NCBI GenBank assembly: GCA_903881475.1
Contig: CAIRTK010000040.1
Coordinates: 1 to 64,000, forward strand
Source: an uncultured Opitutia bacterium
Lineage (GTDB): Bacteria > Verrucomicrobiota > Verrucomicrobiia > Opitutales > Opitutaceae
Reading direction: 5' to 3'
Length of the DNA: 64,000 nt
The notes under the pieces were generated by a model, which saw nothing but the letters and a program-made list of their open reading frames with translations, did not search any database and was not told where the DNA came from. Each line of letters begins with the position of its first letter. Position 1 is the stretch's first letter. The translations under genes and the position numbers were made by a program. Shown here in pieces: positions 37,475 through 45,585 of this stretch.

Positions 37475-38404
37475 ATGAGCTACAAAATCGGGGTCGATGG
37501 CGGCGGGACCAAGACGGAATGCATGCTCGTCGACGACGCCGGCCGGATGGTCGCCGCCCATGTCGGCACGGGTTGCAATCCCAGCGTCGCCGGCCCGGAC
37601 CAGGCCGCCTCCATCGTTATCGCCGCGCTTGATTCCCTCCGCGCGCAGGCGGCGACGCATTTTGCCGAGAACCACGGCCGCGCGGCCGATCCCAGGACCC
37701 TCATCACCGCCACCCTGCTCTGCATGGCCGGTCACCGCAGTTTCTGGCAGGAACTCGCGCAAACGCTCACGGGGTTCGGCCGCGTTACGACCACTGACGA
37801 CTCCCGCCCTGTGCTCGAACTCGCCACGGCCGGCCGGCCCGGTCTCGTCCTCCACTCCGGCACGGGATCCTTCGTCGCCGCGCAGGCGCCGGACGGCTCG
37901 GTGCACTACGCCGGCGGACTAGGCTGGCGGTTTGGCGACGCCGGCAGCGGCTACGATCTCGGGCGGCGCGCCCTTGCGCGCGGCCTCCTCGAACTGCAGG
38001 GCTGGGCGCCCGCCTCGCGGCTCGGTCCGCTCGTGCGCCGCCATGCTCAACTCGACGACTCGGCCGATTCAGGCACGGTCACGCGCTTTTATTATCAGCA
38101 AACCGAACCCAACCGCATCATTGCCGGACTCGCTCCCGCCGTACTCCGGCTCGCCGCAGAGCGCGACGCCGCCGCGCACCAGCTGGTCCTCGATTCCACG
38201 GGCGAACTCCTGGACTTCGCCATCGAGGTCGCGACAACGCTTTTTTCCGCTTCGCTGCTGCCCAACGTGACCGCAGGCCTGAGCGGTCCGATCCTGACCC
38301 ATCTCCTGGTCCATGAGGCGCTGGCCGCGCGGGCCCCGTTTGCACTCAACCCCATCAGGGAAACCCCCATCGAGGGTGTGCGCCGCCTGCTTATCCGTTC
38401 CTGA
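37475..38404 (+). CDS. N-acetylglucosamine kinase-like protein (BadF/BadG ATPase family)
   Basis: A 309-residue ASKHA-fold kinase. Phosphate-1 motif GVDGGGTKTECMLVDDAG at the N-terminus, GNPS-type CNPSVAG, phosphate-2 LVLHSGTGSFV and the GGLGWRFGDAGSGYDLGRRA block mark the eukaryote-type GlcNAc kinase branch of the BadF/BadG family. It follows the SIS gene by 16 bases and is probably co-transcribed with it. Substrate is inferred to be an amino sugar, not shown. Confidence 0.87.
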   Translation: MSYKIGVDGGGTKTECMLVDDAGRMVAAHVGTGCNPSVAGPDQAASIVIAALDSLRAQAATHFAENHGRAADPRTLITATLLCMAGHRSFWQELAQTLTGFGRVTTTDDSRPVLELATAGRPGLVLHSGTGSFVAAQAPDGSVHYAGGLGWRFGDAGSGYDLGRRALARGLLELQGWAPASRLGPLVRRHAQLDDSADSGTVTRFYYQQTEPNRIIAGLAPAVLRLAAERDAAAHQLVLDSTGELLDFAIEVATTLFSASLLPNVTAGLSGPILTHLLVHEALAARAPFALNPIRETPIEGVRRLLIRS

Positions 38405-38590
38405 CCGCCACGCGCTCCGCAAACCAGCCATGTTGCCTCATCACTGGCGCCGCGGCGCCGGCCGCGTTCCGGGCGAGGCCGCAACGTTCGCGTGACCATT
38501 ATTCGAGCCCGCCCCCGGCGAACAGCAGGACAGGCCGGTGGAATTTGGCCGGCCGGGCACGAAAGCCGTTATGGTCAAGGTGCTGGGCCA
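38405..38590. other. Intergenic spacer, convergent genes
   Basis: 186 bases between the convergent amino-sugar kinase and P-loop kinase genes. A GGCCGGCC palindrome in a longer GC-rich stretch near 38548 is the only visible structure. No gene or clear terminator seen. Confidence 0.5.
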
Positions 38591-39118
38591 TCAGTCACTC
38601 GTTGACCCCTTTAGCTGAGCCAGGACCGCCGCGACCCGGGCCTCGACGGTCAGGTCGCCCTCGAGGCGAAACACGCGCGCTGTCCGTTCGCCGAGCCATT
38701 TATCGATGCGCCGGCGGCTGCGGATGGTGATGTCACCCTCATCGAACGCCGCCGCCCAGGCGATGAACTCCTCGTTCACGGCACCGTGGCGCGCCAGCTC
38801 ACGCCGACGCAGGCGTTCCAGGCGGATGGCCGCGGGCAGTCCGAGGTAGACAATCAGGTCAAACGCATCCTCCGCGTCCGGACCCCAGCCAATGATCGAA
38901 CCGGAAGCCACGGTCTCGGCGCTCGCGCGCAGCGCTTCCGCGTATGATCGATTCCGTTCGATCCCATTCCGCTTCTGCTGGAAACGCGGGGTGGTCGGCA
39001 GCCAATAATAGTCATCGGCATCGACCCAGCCCCAGCCGAGCCGGCGCGCCAGGGCTTCGCCCAAGGTCGAGGTGCCCGCGCCAGATGCCCCCGTGATGTG
39101 GATCCGGCGCACTTTCAT
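38591..39118 (-). CDS. Small P-loop kinase, adenylate/shikimate-kinase-like
   Basis: 175 residues. Walker A is GASGAGTSTLGEALA, an unusual P-loop with T in place of the usual lysine (GAGTST), followed by WGWVDADDYYWLPTTPRF and an LID-like RRRELARHGAV segment. The family includes adenylate-kinase-like proteins of unknown substrate. The replaced P-loop lysine could mean loss or change of ATP chemistry; the GxSGAGTST form does recur in this group. It is convergent with the kinase at 37475 and divergent from the gene at 39206. Confidence 0.78.
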   Translation of the reverse strand: MKVRRIHITGASGAGTSTLGEALARRLGWGWVDADDYYWLPTTPRFQQKRNGIERNRSYAEALRASAETVASGSIIGWGPDAEDAFDLIVYLGLPAAIRLERLRRRELARHGAVNEEFIAWAAAFDEGDITIRSRRRIDKWLGERTARVFRLEGDLTVEARVAAVLAQLKGSTSD

Positions 39119-39205
39119 GCCTTGGTGTTGCAGCGATATCCGGGTCCGGTAAATTCAATTTCGCCCGGGCTTTGACGCGGGCGGCGGTTTGGTTTTCAAG
39201 GACGC

Positions 39206-40096
39206 ATGCTCGCGCCGTCGCCGCCCATGCTTGACGAAGCGGCCTGGCGCACCCGCCAGGCCGCGCATGTGCGCCGCGTCCGTTGCTGGACCGAGCCGCA
39301 TCAGGCTCGCGCCGCGCGGGGGGGGGGGAAAAAGCATCCGGTCTACGACTTCCTGTTCACTTACTATGGGTTCCGGCCGGCCTGGCTGCGCCGCTGGCAT
39401 CCCGGGCCGGACGTGGTGCTCACGGGCGAATCCAGCCGGGAATTTCTGCGCTGGCGGGAATATCGCGAAATCCAGGGTGGCATCATGGTCGATCCTTCCG
39501 CCCTGCCCGGTCACCGCCGGGCATTTGTTTCGTGGCTGAATAACCTGCTCAATATCACCCGGACGCGCCCGGCCTTCTTCGGCTGCTACGGGCTGCACGA
39601 GTGGGCGATGGTTTACCGGCAGACCCCGGAGGAAATCCGCCACAATGCCTGGCCGCTGCGCTTCACGCCCGCCGAGCTGGCCAGCTTTGTCGAGTCGCAG
39701 CCCGTGTGCTGCACGCATTTCAATGCCTTCCGCTTTTTCACGCCGCCCGCGCGGCCACTCAACCGCGTGCAGCCCGAACGTGGTACCATGACGCAGCACG
39801 AGCAGCGCGGCTGCCTGCACGCCAACATGGATCTCTACAAGTGGGCCTTCAAACTCGCGCCCTTCACGCCCGGCGAGCTGCTGGCCGATTGTTTCGAGCT
39901 GGCCCGCGACATCCGGGAAACCGACATGCGCGCCAGTCCCTATGACCTGCGGGCGCTCGGATTCGAGCCCATCCGGATCGAAACCGCCGCGGGCCGGGCC
40001 GAGTACGAGCGCAGCCATCGCGCCTTCGCCACCCGGGGCGAGCCCTTGCGCGAGCGGCTGATCGCGCTCTGCGCACGGCTCCTGGTTCAAGGGTAG
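39206..40096 (+). CDS. Conserved hypothetical protein (family annotated '3-methyladenine DNA glycosylase' in actinobacteria)
   Basis: 296 residues. HPVYDFLFTYYGFRPAWLRR, WHPG and THFNAFRFFTPPARPLN resemble a soluble family found in actinobacteria and Verrucomicrobia and often labelled 3-methyladenine DNA glycosylase; experimental support for that label is not known to me. Two starts are possible, 39206 (AAGGA three bases upstream) and 39227; family similarity begins at the second. A run of 11 G followed by five A (39318-39333) lies in codons 38-43 and encodes RGGGKK. The stop TAG is part of the GTAG of the downstream inverted repeat. Confidence 0.72.
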   Translation: MLAPSPPMLDEAAWRTRQAAHVRRVRCWTEPHQARAARGGGKKHPVYDFLFTYYGFRPAWLRRWHPGPDVVLTGESSREFLRWREYREIQGGIMVDPSALPGHRRAFVSWLNNLLNITRTRPAFFGCYGLHEWAMVYRQTPEEIRHNAWPLRFTPAELASFVESQPVCCTHFNAFRFFTPPARPLNRVQPERGTMTQHEQRGCLHANMDLYKWAFKLAPFTPGELLADCFELARDIRETDMRASPYDLRALGFEPIRIETAAGRAEYERSHRAFATRGEPLRERLIALCARLLVQG

Positions 40097-40158
40097 GACG
40101 AATTCTCCGGATGAGCCGTTCGCGGACAGACGCGGCTTATCCGGAGGATTCGCCCTAC
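40093..40158. repeat. Large GTAG-flanked inverted repeat (REP-like) between convergent genes
   Basis: GTAG at 40093-40096 (+) and again at 40158-40155 (-) bound two arms. The left arm (to 40118) and right arm (from 40133) pair over about 27 positions with four mismatches; the core is CTCCGGATGAGCCG against CGGCTTATCCGGAG. The loop is 14 bases. The first TAG is the stop codon of the upstream gene. It could also act as a bidirectional terminator, though no T-run is present. Confidence 0.8.
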
Positions 40159-40195
40159 CTTCCAGACCGGCGGGATCGGCAGTACCGCTTTGCGT

Positions 40196-41110
40196 TCACC
40201 ATCGCGTCGGCGTGCCGGGCGGGCGAACGTACTCCTGTGGGTGGATGAGCTTGCGCGCGAAGGGATTGGCCCGCGCCAGCAGCTCCGGCGAGGCGTGATA
40301 GCCCCAGCGGGTGCGGTTCCACGCGGAGCCGTAGCGGTACACGGCGATGCGGCGCTCGCCGGGATTGATCCGCTTGGCCGAGCCGTGGCAGGTGGCGTCA
40401 ACGAACACGATCGCATCGCCCGCCTTCATGTGCACCTCGACCGCGCCGGGCACCCCGTCCACGGAGCCGCCCTTGCCTTCCTGCCATTCCTCGCCGCGCT
40501 TCGGGTTCAGGAATTCGGGATGCACCATGTTGGACTTGTGCGAGCCGGGAATGACCATCGTCGCGCCGTCACCGGGGCCGATGTCGGTGAAGGCAAACAG
40601 CACGTTGATCTGGGCGCACTGGAAACGGCCGTTGTGGTACCGGAAGCTCATGCGCTTGCAGATGTCGTGGCCGCCCGCATGCAGCGTGATCGCCTCGCCG
40701 GGGCCGCGGATGGTGAAGAAGTTCTCGTCAATGAACAGCGGGCCGTGGTGGTAATCGAACGTGTCCTGGCCGCCGACAAAGCGCAGCACGTAGTTGATGT
40801 AATTCGGGTGGTCGATCATCCGCTCGAACGCCCCGCCCAGCTCATACACCTGCTGGTAGCTGATGCCACGGTGCTCGGGATGATCCTCGCGCTGCACCCA
40901 GCCGTGCCAGCCGAGCCGGGGCAGCGCGCGCGGGATCGTGTTGATGCGGGCGTTGGCGTCGGCCACCTCCTCCGGGGACAGCACGCCGCGGAGCACGACA
41001 AAGCCGTTCAAGTCGAACAGGTACTCGTCGAGCTGGCTGGGGATGCGGGCATCCGGCAGCTCAATTTTCGGGGGGATCGTGGTGTGGCCGTGAAAGCGCA
41101 GGGGTTCCAT
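40196..41110 (-). CDS. Phytanoyl-CoA dioxygenase-family protein
   Basis: A 304-residue member of the Fe(II)/2-oxoglutarate-dependent PhyH family. DIGPGDGATMVIPGSHKS and the distal FVDATCHGSAKR, with a following Arg (ERRIAVYRYG), are typical. The proximal iron ligands are not in the usual HxD spacing; the LHAGGHD stretch is the best candidate. The substrate is unknown. It is divergent from an AraC regulator, with PhyH ATG and a non-used AraC ATG overlapping at 41108-41111. It is likely controlled by that regulator. Confidence 0.87.
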   Translation of the reverse strand: MEPLRFHGHTTIPPKIELPDARIPSQLDEYLFDLNGFVVLRGVLSPEEVADANARINTIPRALPRLGWHGWVQREDHPEHRGISYQQVYELGGAFERMIDHPNYINYVLRFVGGQDTFDYHHGPLFIDENFFTIRGPGEAITLHAGGHDICKRMSFRYHNGRFQCAQINVLFAFTDIGPGDGATMVIPGSHKSNMVHPEFLNPKRGEEWQEGKGGSVDGVPGAVEVHMKAGDAIVFVDATCHGSAKRINPGERRIAVYRYGSAWNRTRWGYHASPELLARANPFARKLIHPQEYVRPPGTPTRW

Positions 41111-41183
41111 GGGTCAGACTGTAGGCGAACTATTCAAAAATATCTTTCCGTTTAGGCCGGATTATTTCTTTAATGGTAACCTT
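41111..41183. promoter_or_regulatory. Divergent promoter region, PhyH / AraC
   Basis: A 73-base, AT-rich gap between divergent genes with stretches such as AAAAATATCTTTCCG and GATTATTTCTTTAA. This is the natural place for overlapping promoters and the AraC operator. No defined operator could be identified by eye. Confidence 0.45.
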
Positions 41184-42035
41184 ATGGCGCGTTCCCGCTC
41201 CCTTTCGTCCGCCGACCGGCATGAGCAGGCGCTCGGTTTCCGCATCTGGCGACAGGACCACTCCGGGACCATGGAGGTGCCGCACACGCACCCCGACATC
41301 GAGGTGAACTTCCTGTTCAGCGGCGCGTTCTCCTACCTGCACGGCGGCTCCGTCGCGCCCATCGCTGCCGGGCGTTTCACGGTGCTGTGGGGCGGCGTGC
41401 CCCACCAGACCCTCGGCCCAGGGATTGTCAGCGACGGCATCTGGATCACCCTGCCGCTCGCCTGGTTTCTGCAATGGCGGCTTCCCAACGGGCTGCCCGA
41501 CCGGCTGCTGGCCGGCGAAATTGTCTCCGCCCTGCCCGACGATGCCGACCGTCCCACCCTGGAACGCTGGCTGGCCGACGCCGAGAGCGGCGATCCCGAC
41601 AGGCGGCGCGTGCTGCAACTGGAGATGGAGGCGCGGTTTCACCGGCTCGCCCTCGGCATGCCGCGGCGGCGCGGTCAGGGCGACTTCCGGTCCGGTGGCA
41701 CCGGCCAGATCGCCCGCATCACCCGCTTCATCGCCCAGCATTACCGCGAGCCCCTCAGCGTGGACGCCATCGCCTCCCATGCGAAGCTCCACCCGAAGTA
41801 CCTGATGCGCATGTTCAAGAAACTCTGCGGCGTGAGCGTCTGGGAATATCTGACGCGCCTGCGGGTTTCCCACGCGCAGCGCCTACTCATCACGAGCGAC
41901 ATGAAGGTGCTGGACGTGGCGATGGAGAGCGGCTTCTCGTCCGTGGCGCCCTTCTATGCCGCATTCGCCGCCCATACCCGCGGCATCCGCCCGCTCAACT
42001 ACCGGCGCCAGCACCGGCTGGCCGATTCCACCTGA
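41184..42035 (+). CDS. AraC-family transcriptional regulator
   Basis: 283 residues. The N-terminal half is a cupin-like sensing domain (EVPHTHPDIEVNFLFSG, AAGRFTVLWGGVPHQ); the C-terminal ~100 residues form two helix-turn-helices, with SVDAIASHAKLHPKYLMRMFKKLCG and the second HTH ending GFSSVAPFYAAFAAHT. It probably binds a small carbohydrate effector and controls the divergent PhyH gene and the downstream esterase and Gfo/Idh genes. The ATG at 41184 is preferred because the upstream in-frame ATG at 41109 overlaps the PhyH start codon. Confidence 0.9.
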   Translation: MARSRSLSSADRHEQALGFRIWRQDHSGTMEVPHTHPDIEVNFLFSGAFSYLHGGSVAPIAAGRFTVLWGGVPHQTLGPGIVSDGIWITLPLAWFLQWRLPNGLPDRLLAGEIVSALPDDADRPTLERWLADAESGDPDRRRVLQLEMEARFHRLALGMPRRRGQGDFRSGGTGQIARITRFIAQHYREPLSVDAIASHAKLHPKYLMRMFKKLCGVSVWEYLTRLRVSHAQRLLITSDMKVLDVAMESGFSSVAPFYAAFAAHTRGIRPLNYRRQHRLADST

Positions 42036-42044
42036 TCCGTCTCC

Positions 42045-42941
42045 ATGCCCCGTCCCAAGTCCACCCTGCTCGGCCGGATGTCGCGTCTCTTCCGGCGGGA
42101 CCACGCGCCGGACCACCCCGGCGCCACGGTCACCGTCGAGCGGACCGTCCAGGTGGCGGCCGCTCAGCTCGGCGGCCAGCGGGCGCTGACCGTTTATCTT
42201 CCGCCGGACTACGAGGACACCCCGGCCCGGGCCTGGCCGTTGCTGCTGGTGCACGACGGGCAGGAGATGGACGCCTGGAAGCTCACCGATGCGCTCGCCC
42301 GGCATCACGCGGCCGGCGGCGACACCCCGGTGGTCGCGGCGCTCGCGGCGGGTCCCGAACGCCTGGATGATTATGGCACCGCCGGCATCCCCAATGTCCA
42401 TGGCCAGGGCGCGCGCGCGGCCCAATTCCAGTCGTTCGTGACCGACATCGTGCTGCCGCGCCTGCACCACCGCTACCGGTTGCGGCGCGGTCCCGCCCAC
42501 ACGGCGGTAATCGGGGCATCGCTCGGCGGCCTGTCGGCCTTCGACCTCGCCTGGCGCCGGCCCCAGGTGTTCGGAATCATCGGCGCTTTTTCCGGTTCCT
42601 TCTGGTGGCGCACCGACAATGCCGGGGTGGCGGCGCAGCAAGCCACCCGCATCCCGCACCGGCGGGTCCGCACCACGGAGGCTGCCCCGACCCTCCGCCT
42701 TTGGTTCCAGGCCGGCACAAACGATGAAACCGCCGATCGCGACGGCAATGGCGTGATTGATGCCATCCAGGACACCACGGAGCTGATCGACGAGCTCGTG
42801 GCGAAGGGCCTGCGGCGCGGACGCGAGGTCGTGTACCTCGAGATTCCCGGCGGCGAGCACCAGCCCGCCACGTGGGCCCGCGCCCTGCCGGAATTTCTTG
42901 CCTGGGCCTTCCCGCCCAAAACTTCCCATGAAAAAACCTGA
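42045..42941 (+). CDS. Alpha/beta-hydrolase esterase (enterochelin-esterase-like)
   Basis: 298 residues. The nucleophile elbow is GASLGG, near residue 163; GGEHQPATWARALP near the C-terminus supplies the histidine, and DRDGNGVIDA the acid region. It resembles Fes/esterase D type hydrolases and many acetyl- or feruloyl-esterases of polysaccharide-utilising bacteria. No signal peptide is seen. It is nine bases after the AraC gene and overlaps the start of the Gfo/Idh gene by 14 bases, so it belongs to that operon. It may remove acyl groups from sugars. Confidence 0.85.
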   Translation: MPRPKSTLLGRMSRLFRRDHAPDHPGATVTVERTVQVAAAQLGGQRALTVYLPPDYEDTPARAWPLLLVHDGQEMDAWKLTDALARHHAAGGDTPVVAALAAGPERLDDYGTAGIPNVHGQGARAAQFQSFVTDIVLPRLHHRYRLRRGPAHTAVIGASLGGLSAFDLAWRRPQVFGIIGAFSGSFWWRTDNAGVAAQQATRIPHRRVRTTEAAPTLRLWFQAGTNDETADRDGNGVIDAIQDTTELIDELVAKGLRRGREVVYLEIPGGEHQPATWARALPEFLAWAFPPKTSHEKT

Positions 42942-44109
42942 CCTGCAGATCGGCCTCATCGGTTCGGGCGGCCGCGGCGCGCATCTCGGCCGGCTCGCCC
43001 ACCAGCCCGGCCGCGGCGCCCGCGTTGTGGCCTGCTGCGACCTCAGCCCGGTCACCCTCGCGAAAAACCGCGCCGACTACGGCCCGGGGATTTTCACCAC
43101 CACCGACTGCCGCGCACTGCTGGCGTGCGACCTGGACGCGGTGATCATCGCCACGCCGGATTTCCTCCACGAGCAGCAGGCCCTCGCAACCCTGGAACGG
43201 GGCTTTGCGCTCTACCTGGAAAAGCCGATGGCCCTGACCATCGCCGGCTGCGACCGCATCCTGCGCGCCGCCGCCCGGACCCGCGCCCGGCTCTATGTCG
43301 GCCACAACATGCGGCACATGCCGTTTGTGCGGAAGATGAAGTCGCTGATCGACGGCGGCGCAATCGGCGAGGTGAAGGCCTGCTGGGTGCGGCACTTCGT
43401 CGGCCATGGCGGGGATTTCTATTTCCGCGACTGGCATGCCGAGCGCCGGTACACGACCGGCCTGCTCCTGCAGAAGGCCGCGCATGACATCGACATCCTG
43501 CACTGGCTCTGCGGCGGTTACACCCGGCTCGTTAACGCACTTGGCGGTCTCACGCTCTATGGCGATCTTCCCGGGCGCCTGCCCCCGACCAAGGGCCCGC
43601 GCCGCATCCGGCCCGGCGACATGCAGCCCGACCTGTTTCCGCCGACCCGCGCCCGCCGCCTGAACCATCGCATCGACGTCGAGGATCTCAGCACGATGCA
43701 GATGCGGCTGGATAACGGGGTGTTCGCGACGTACGCACAGTGCCACTTCACGCCCGACTACTGGCGCAACTACACCGTCATCGGCACGGCGGGCCGGATT
43801 GAGAATTTCGGCAACGGCGAGCCCGGCACGCACCTGCGCCTCTGGAACCGGCGGGCCGGTTACCACCCAAAGGGCGACGTCACCTATAAAATCCCCGTCA
43901 CCCGCGGCACGCATGGGGGCGCGGATCCGATGATCATGGCGGAATTCCTGCGGTTCGCGCGGGACGGCGGGAAAACCGAGACCTCGGCCCTCGCCGCCCG
44001 CGAAAGCGTGGCCGCGGGCTGCCAGGCCACGGCCTCCCTTCGCCGGCACGGCGTGCCGCTGAAGGTGCCGCCGGTCTCCGCAGCGCTCCGGGACTATTTC
44101 ACGGCTTAG
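42928..44109 (+). CDS. Gfo/Idh/MocA-family oxidoreductase
   Basis: 393 residues. N-terminal Rossmann fold with GLIGSGGRGAHLGRL, and the dinucleotide-domain segment LEKPMALTIAGCDRIL with the conserved EKP. The C-terminal substrate domain follows. These enzymes oxidise or reduce sugars such as inositol or glucose derivatives with NAD(P). It starts inside the 3' end of the esterase gene (14-base overlap) and ends the AraC-esterase-oxidoreductase operon. The substrate is unknown. Confidence 0.92.
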   Translation: MKKPDLQIGLIGSGGRGAHLGRLAHQPGRGARVVACCDLSPVTLAKNRADYGPGIFTTTDCRALLACDLDAVIIATPDFLHEQQALATLERGFALYLEKPMALTIAGCDRILRAAARTRARLYVGHNMRHMPFVRKMKSLIDGGAIGEVKACWVRHFVGHGGDFYFRDWHAERRYTTGLLLQKAAHDIDILHWLCGGYTRLVNALGGLTLYGDLPGRLPPTKGPRRIRPGDMQPDLFPPTRARRLNHRIDVEDLSTMQMRLDNGVFATYAQCHFTPDYWRNYTVIGTAGRIENFGNGEPGTHLRLWNRRAGYHPKGDVTYKIPVTRGTHGGADPMIMAEFLRFARDGGKTETSALAARESVAAGCQATASLRRHGVPLKVPPVSAALRDYFTA

Positions 44110-44172
44110 ACCGCGGTTCTCGGGAAACGGCGGGTGCCGTGGAACGAGGCATGCTTAGGTTTTGATTTCACG

Positions 44173-44267
44173 TTTGTCATTCTGAGCGCAGCGAAGAATC
44201 CAGTAAGAGCCCGCTGCGAACTTCGATTATATCCAACTGGATTCTTCGCTGCGCTCAGAATGACAAA
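44173..44267. repeat. Perfect 32-bp inverted repeat (GTCATTCTGAGCGCAGCGAA type)
   Basis: Arms 44173-44204 and 44236-44267 are exact reverse complements over 32 bases, separated by 31 bases. The core GTCATTCTGAGCGCAGCG is the kind of interspersed repeat seen in many unrelated bacterial genomes. Translated, it yields the artefactual peptides SAAKNP and FFAALRMT on both strands. It lies in the 236-base gap after the Gfo/Idh gene and is more AT-rich than the flanks. Confidence 0.95.
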
Positions 44268-44345
44268 CCCGGGTCGACTGACAGCCAAGGGCTCCCTTCA
44301 AAAAGCCCGGCTCGCCAACCTGCCAAGGGCGCCTAGCGTGGCACC

Positions 44346-45431
44346 ATGTCCGCGGCCGAGACTTCCACTCCTCCCACGACCAAGAAGCCGCCCTTCCCGA
44401 TCAACGCCGGCCTGCGCGGCTACCTCGGCCGCTACAAGCGCGAGCGCGAGCTACCGGTCACCTACGAACGGCTGCGGGATTTCCAGGAGGCCATTCCGCT
44501 GACCGATGAGCGGGGCAAGCCGACGCTCTGGGACAGCGTGATCTACCGGGCGGACGAGATGGCCGACCTCTACGAGGGCCTGAAGCGGATCTACGCGCTG
44601 CTGAAGGTGGATGGTGATTTCTCCGTCGTGGAGCACCTGTATGTGGACCGCGTGGATTTCTGCAGCTTCGGGAACTCGACCCCCTTCCGCATCCGCGTCG
44701 TCAACGCCTATAACGACAACCAGGACTATTTCTACCTCAAGCAGGCCGACGCCTCGCGCGCCTACGGCCTCGAGCTCGAGCACCTACTTTCCCCCAACCG
44801 GCTGAATTTCATCACCCACGGCAGCACGCTCGTGGAGGAACACATCGCCGGGATCCCGGGCGATGTGTTCATCGAGCGCTGGCTGCACGACCGCGAACTC
44901 AGCCCCGTGCGCGTGGCGAAGGAAATGGTGAAATTCAACGAGCGTTCCTTCGTGCGCCTGCTCGGCGACATGCGTTCCTACAACTATGTCGTGGTGGTCA
45001 CGCCCGACTTCGAGGGCGCGCAGGTGCGCATCCGGGCGATGGACTTTGACCAGCAGTCCTACAACGGCCGGAAAAACTTCTACCTGCCGCAGTTCTTCAA
45101 GGAAAACGCCGGGATCGTGCTCTATTGCATGAAGCACCTGCACTCGAAGACCGCGCTCCAGTACCAGCGCGAGGAACAGACGCTGATGCTGCAGCGCGCC
45201 GAGCTCGCCAGCCAGCGGCTCGGCCTGCTGCTCGGAGAAATGGCGCGCGATCCCATCGCCCCGCTGGAGAAGGTGCACGAGCTGCGCGCGGGCCTCGCCG
45301 AGCATTACCAGCGCGACGATTACCTGCGCTGTGAATCCATGGGCGAGCTTGTCCGGGAGAACCTCGAATCAATCCGCCGCGCGATCGGACATCCGGTCCG
45401 GCCGGCAACCATGGGCGAATTTATTTTCTGA
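44346..45431 (+). CDS. Unknown protein with aminoglycoside-phosphotransferase/kinase-like motifs
   Basis: 361 residues, no family name recognised. Visible hallmarks suggest a protein-kinase-like fold: FYLKQAD with Lys132, a helix with Glu143/145 (GLELEHLL), a hinge-like TLVEEHIAGIPGD, a catalytic-loop-like GDMRSYNYVV (Asp208, Asn213: the D to N spacing of five seen in APH enzymes), and MDFDQQ (Asp233/235), like the metal-binding DFD. This is an inference from spacing, not from similarity. The C-terminal ~100 residues are helical. The small lysine-rich gene at 45586 follows. Confidence 0.75.
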   Translation: MSAAETSTPPTTKKPPFPINAGLRGYLGRYKRERELPVTYERLRDFQEAIPLTDERGKPTLWDSVIYRADEMADLYEGLKRIYALLKVDGDFSVVEHLYVDRVDFCSFGNSTPFRIRVVNAYNDNQDYFYLKQADASRAYGLELEHLLSPNRLNFITHGSTLVEEHIAGIPGDVFIERWLHDRELSPVRVAKEMVKFNERSFVRLLGDMRSYNYVVVVTPDFEGAQVRIRAMDFDQQSYNGRKNFYLPQFFKENAGIVLYCMKHLHSKTALQYQREEQTLMLQRAELASQRLGLLLGEMARDPIAPLEKVHELRAGLAEHYQRDDYLRCESMGELVRENLESIRRAIGHPVRPATMGEFIF

Positions 45432-45585
45432 TCCGCGCCCGCCTCGCGGTTCGCCGGAATTTTTTCGCCGCGCATTTGTATTGCGCCACTGCGCTGCGGA
45501 CGTGAACTTCACACTAGCCCGTGCGCGCATCACCGATCCTGTGATGATGCGGCCGGGCACTAACCCACAAAAGGAAACCAAGATC

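Noticed and set aside
44106-44502. Short frames on both strands encoding SAAKNP/FFAALRMT peptides.
   Set aside because: These are translations of the 32-bp inverted repeat; such peptides are well-known annotation artefacts, not proteins.
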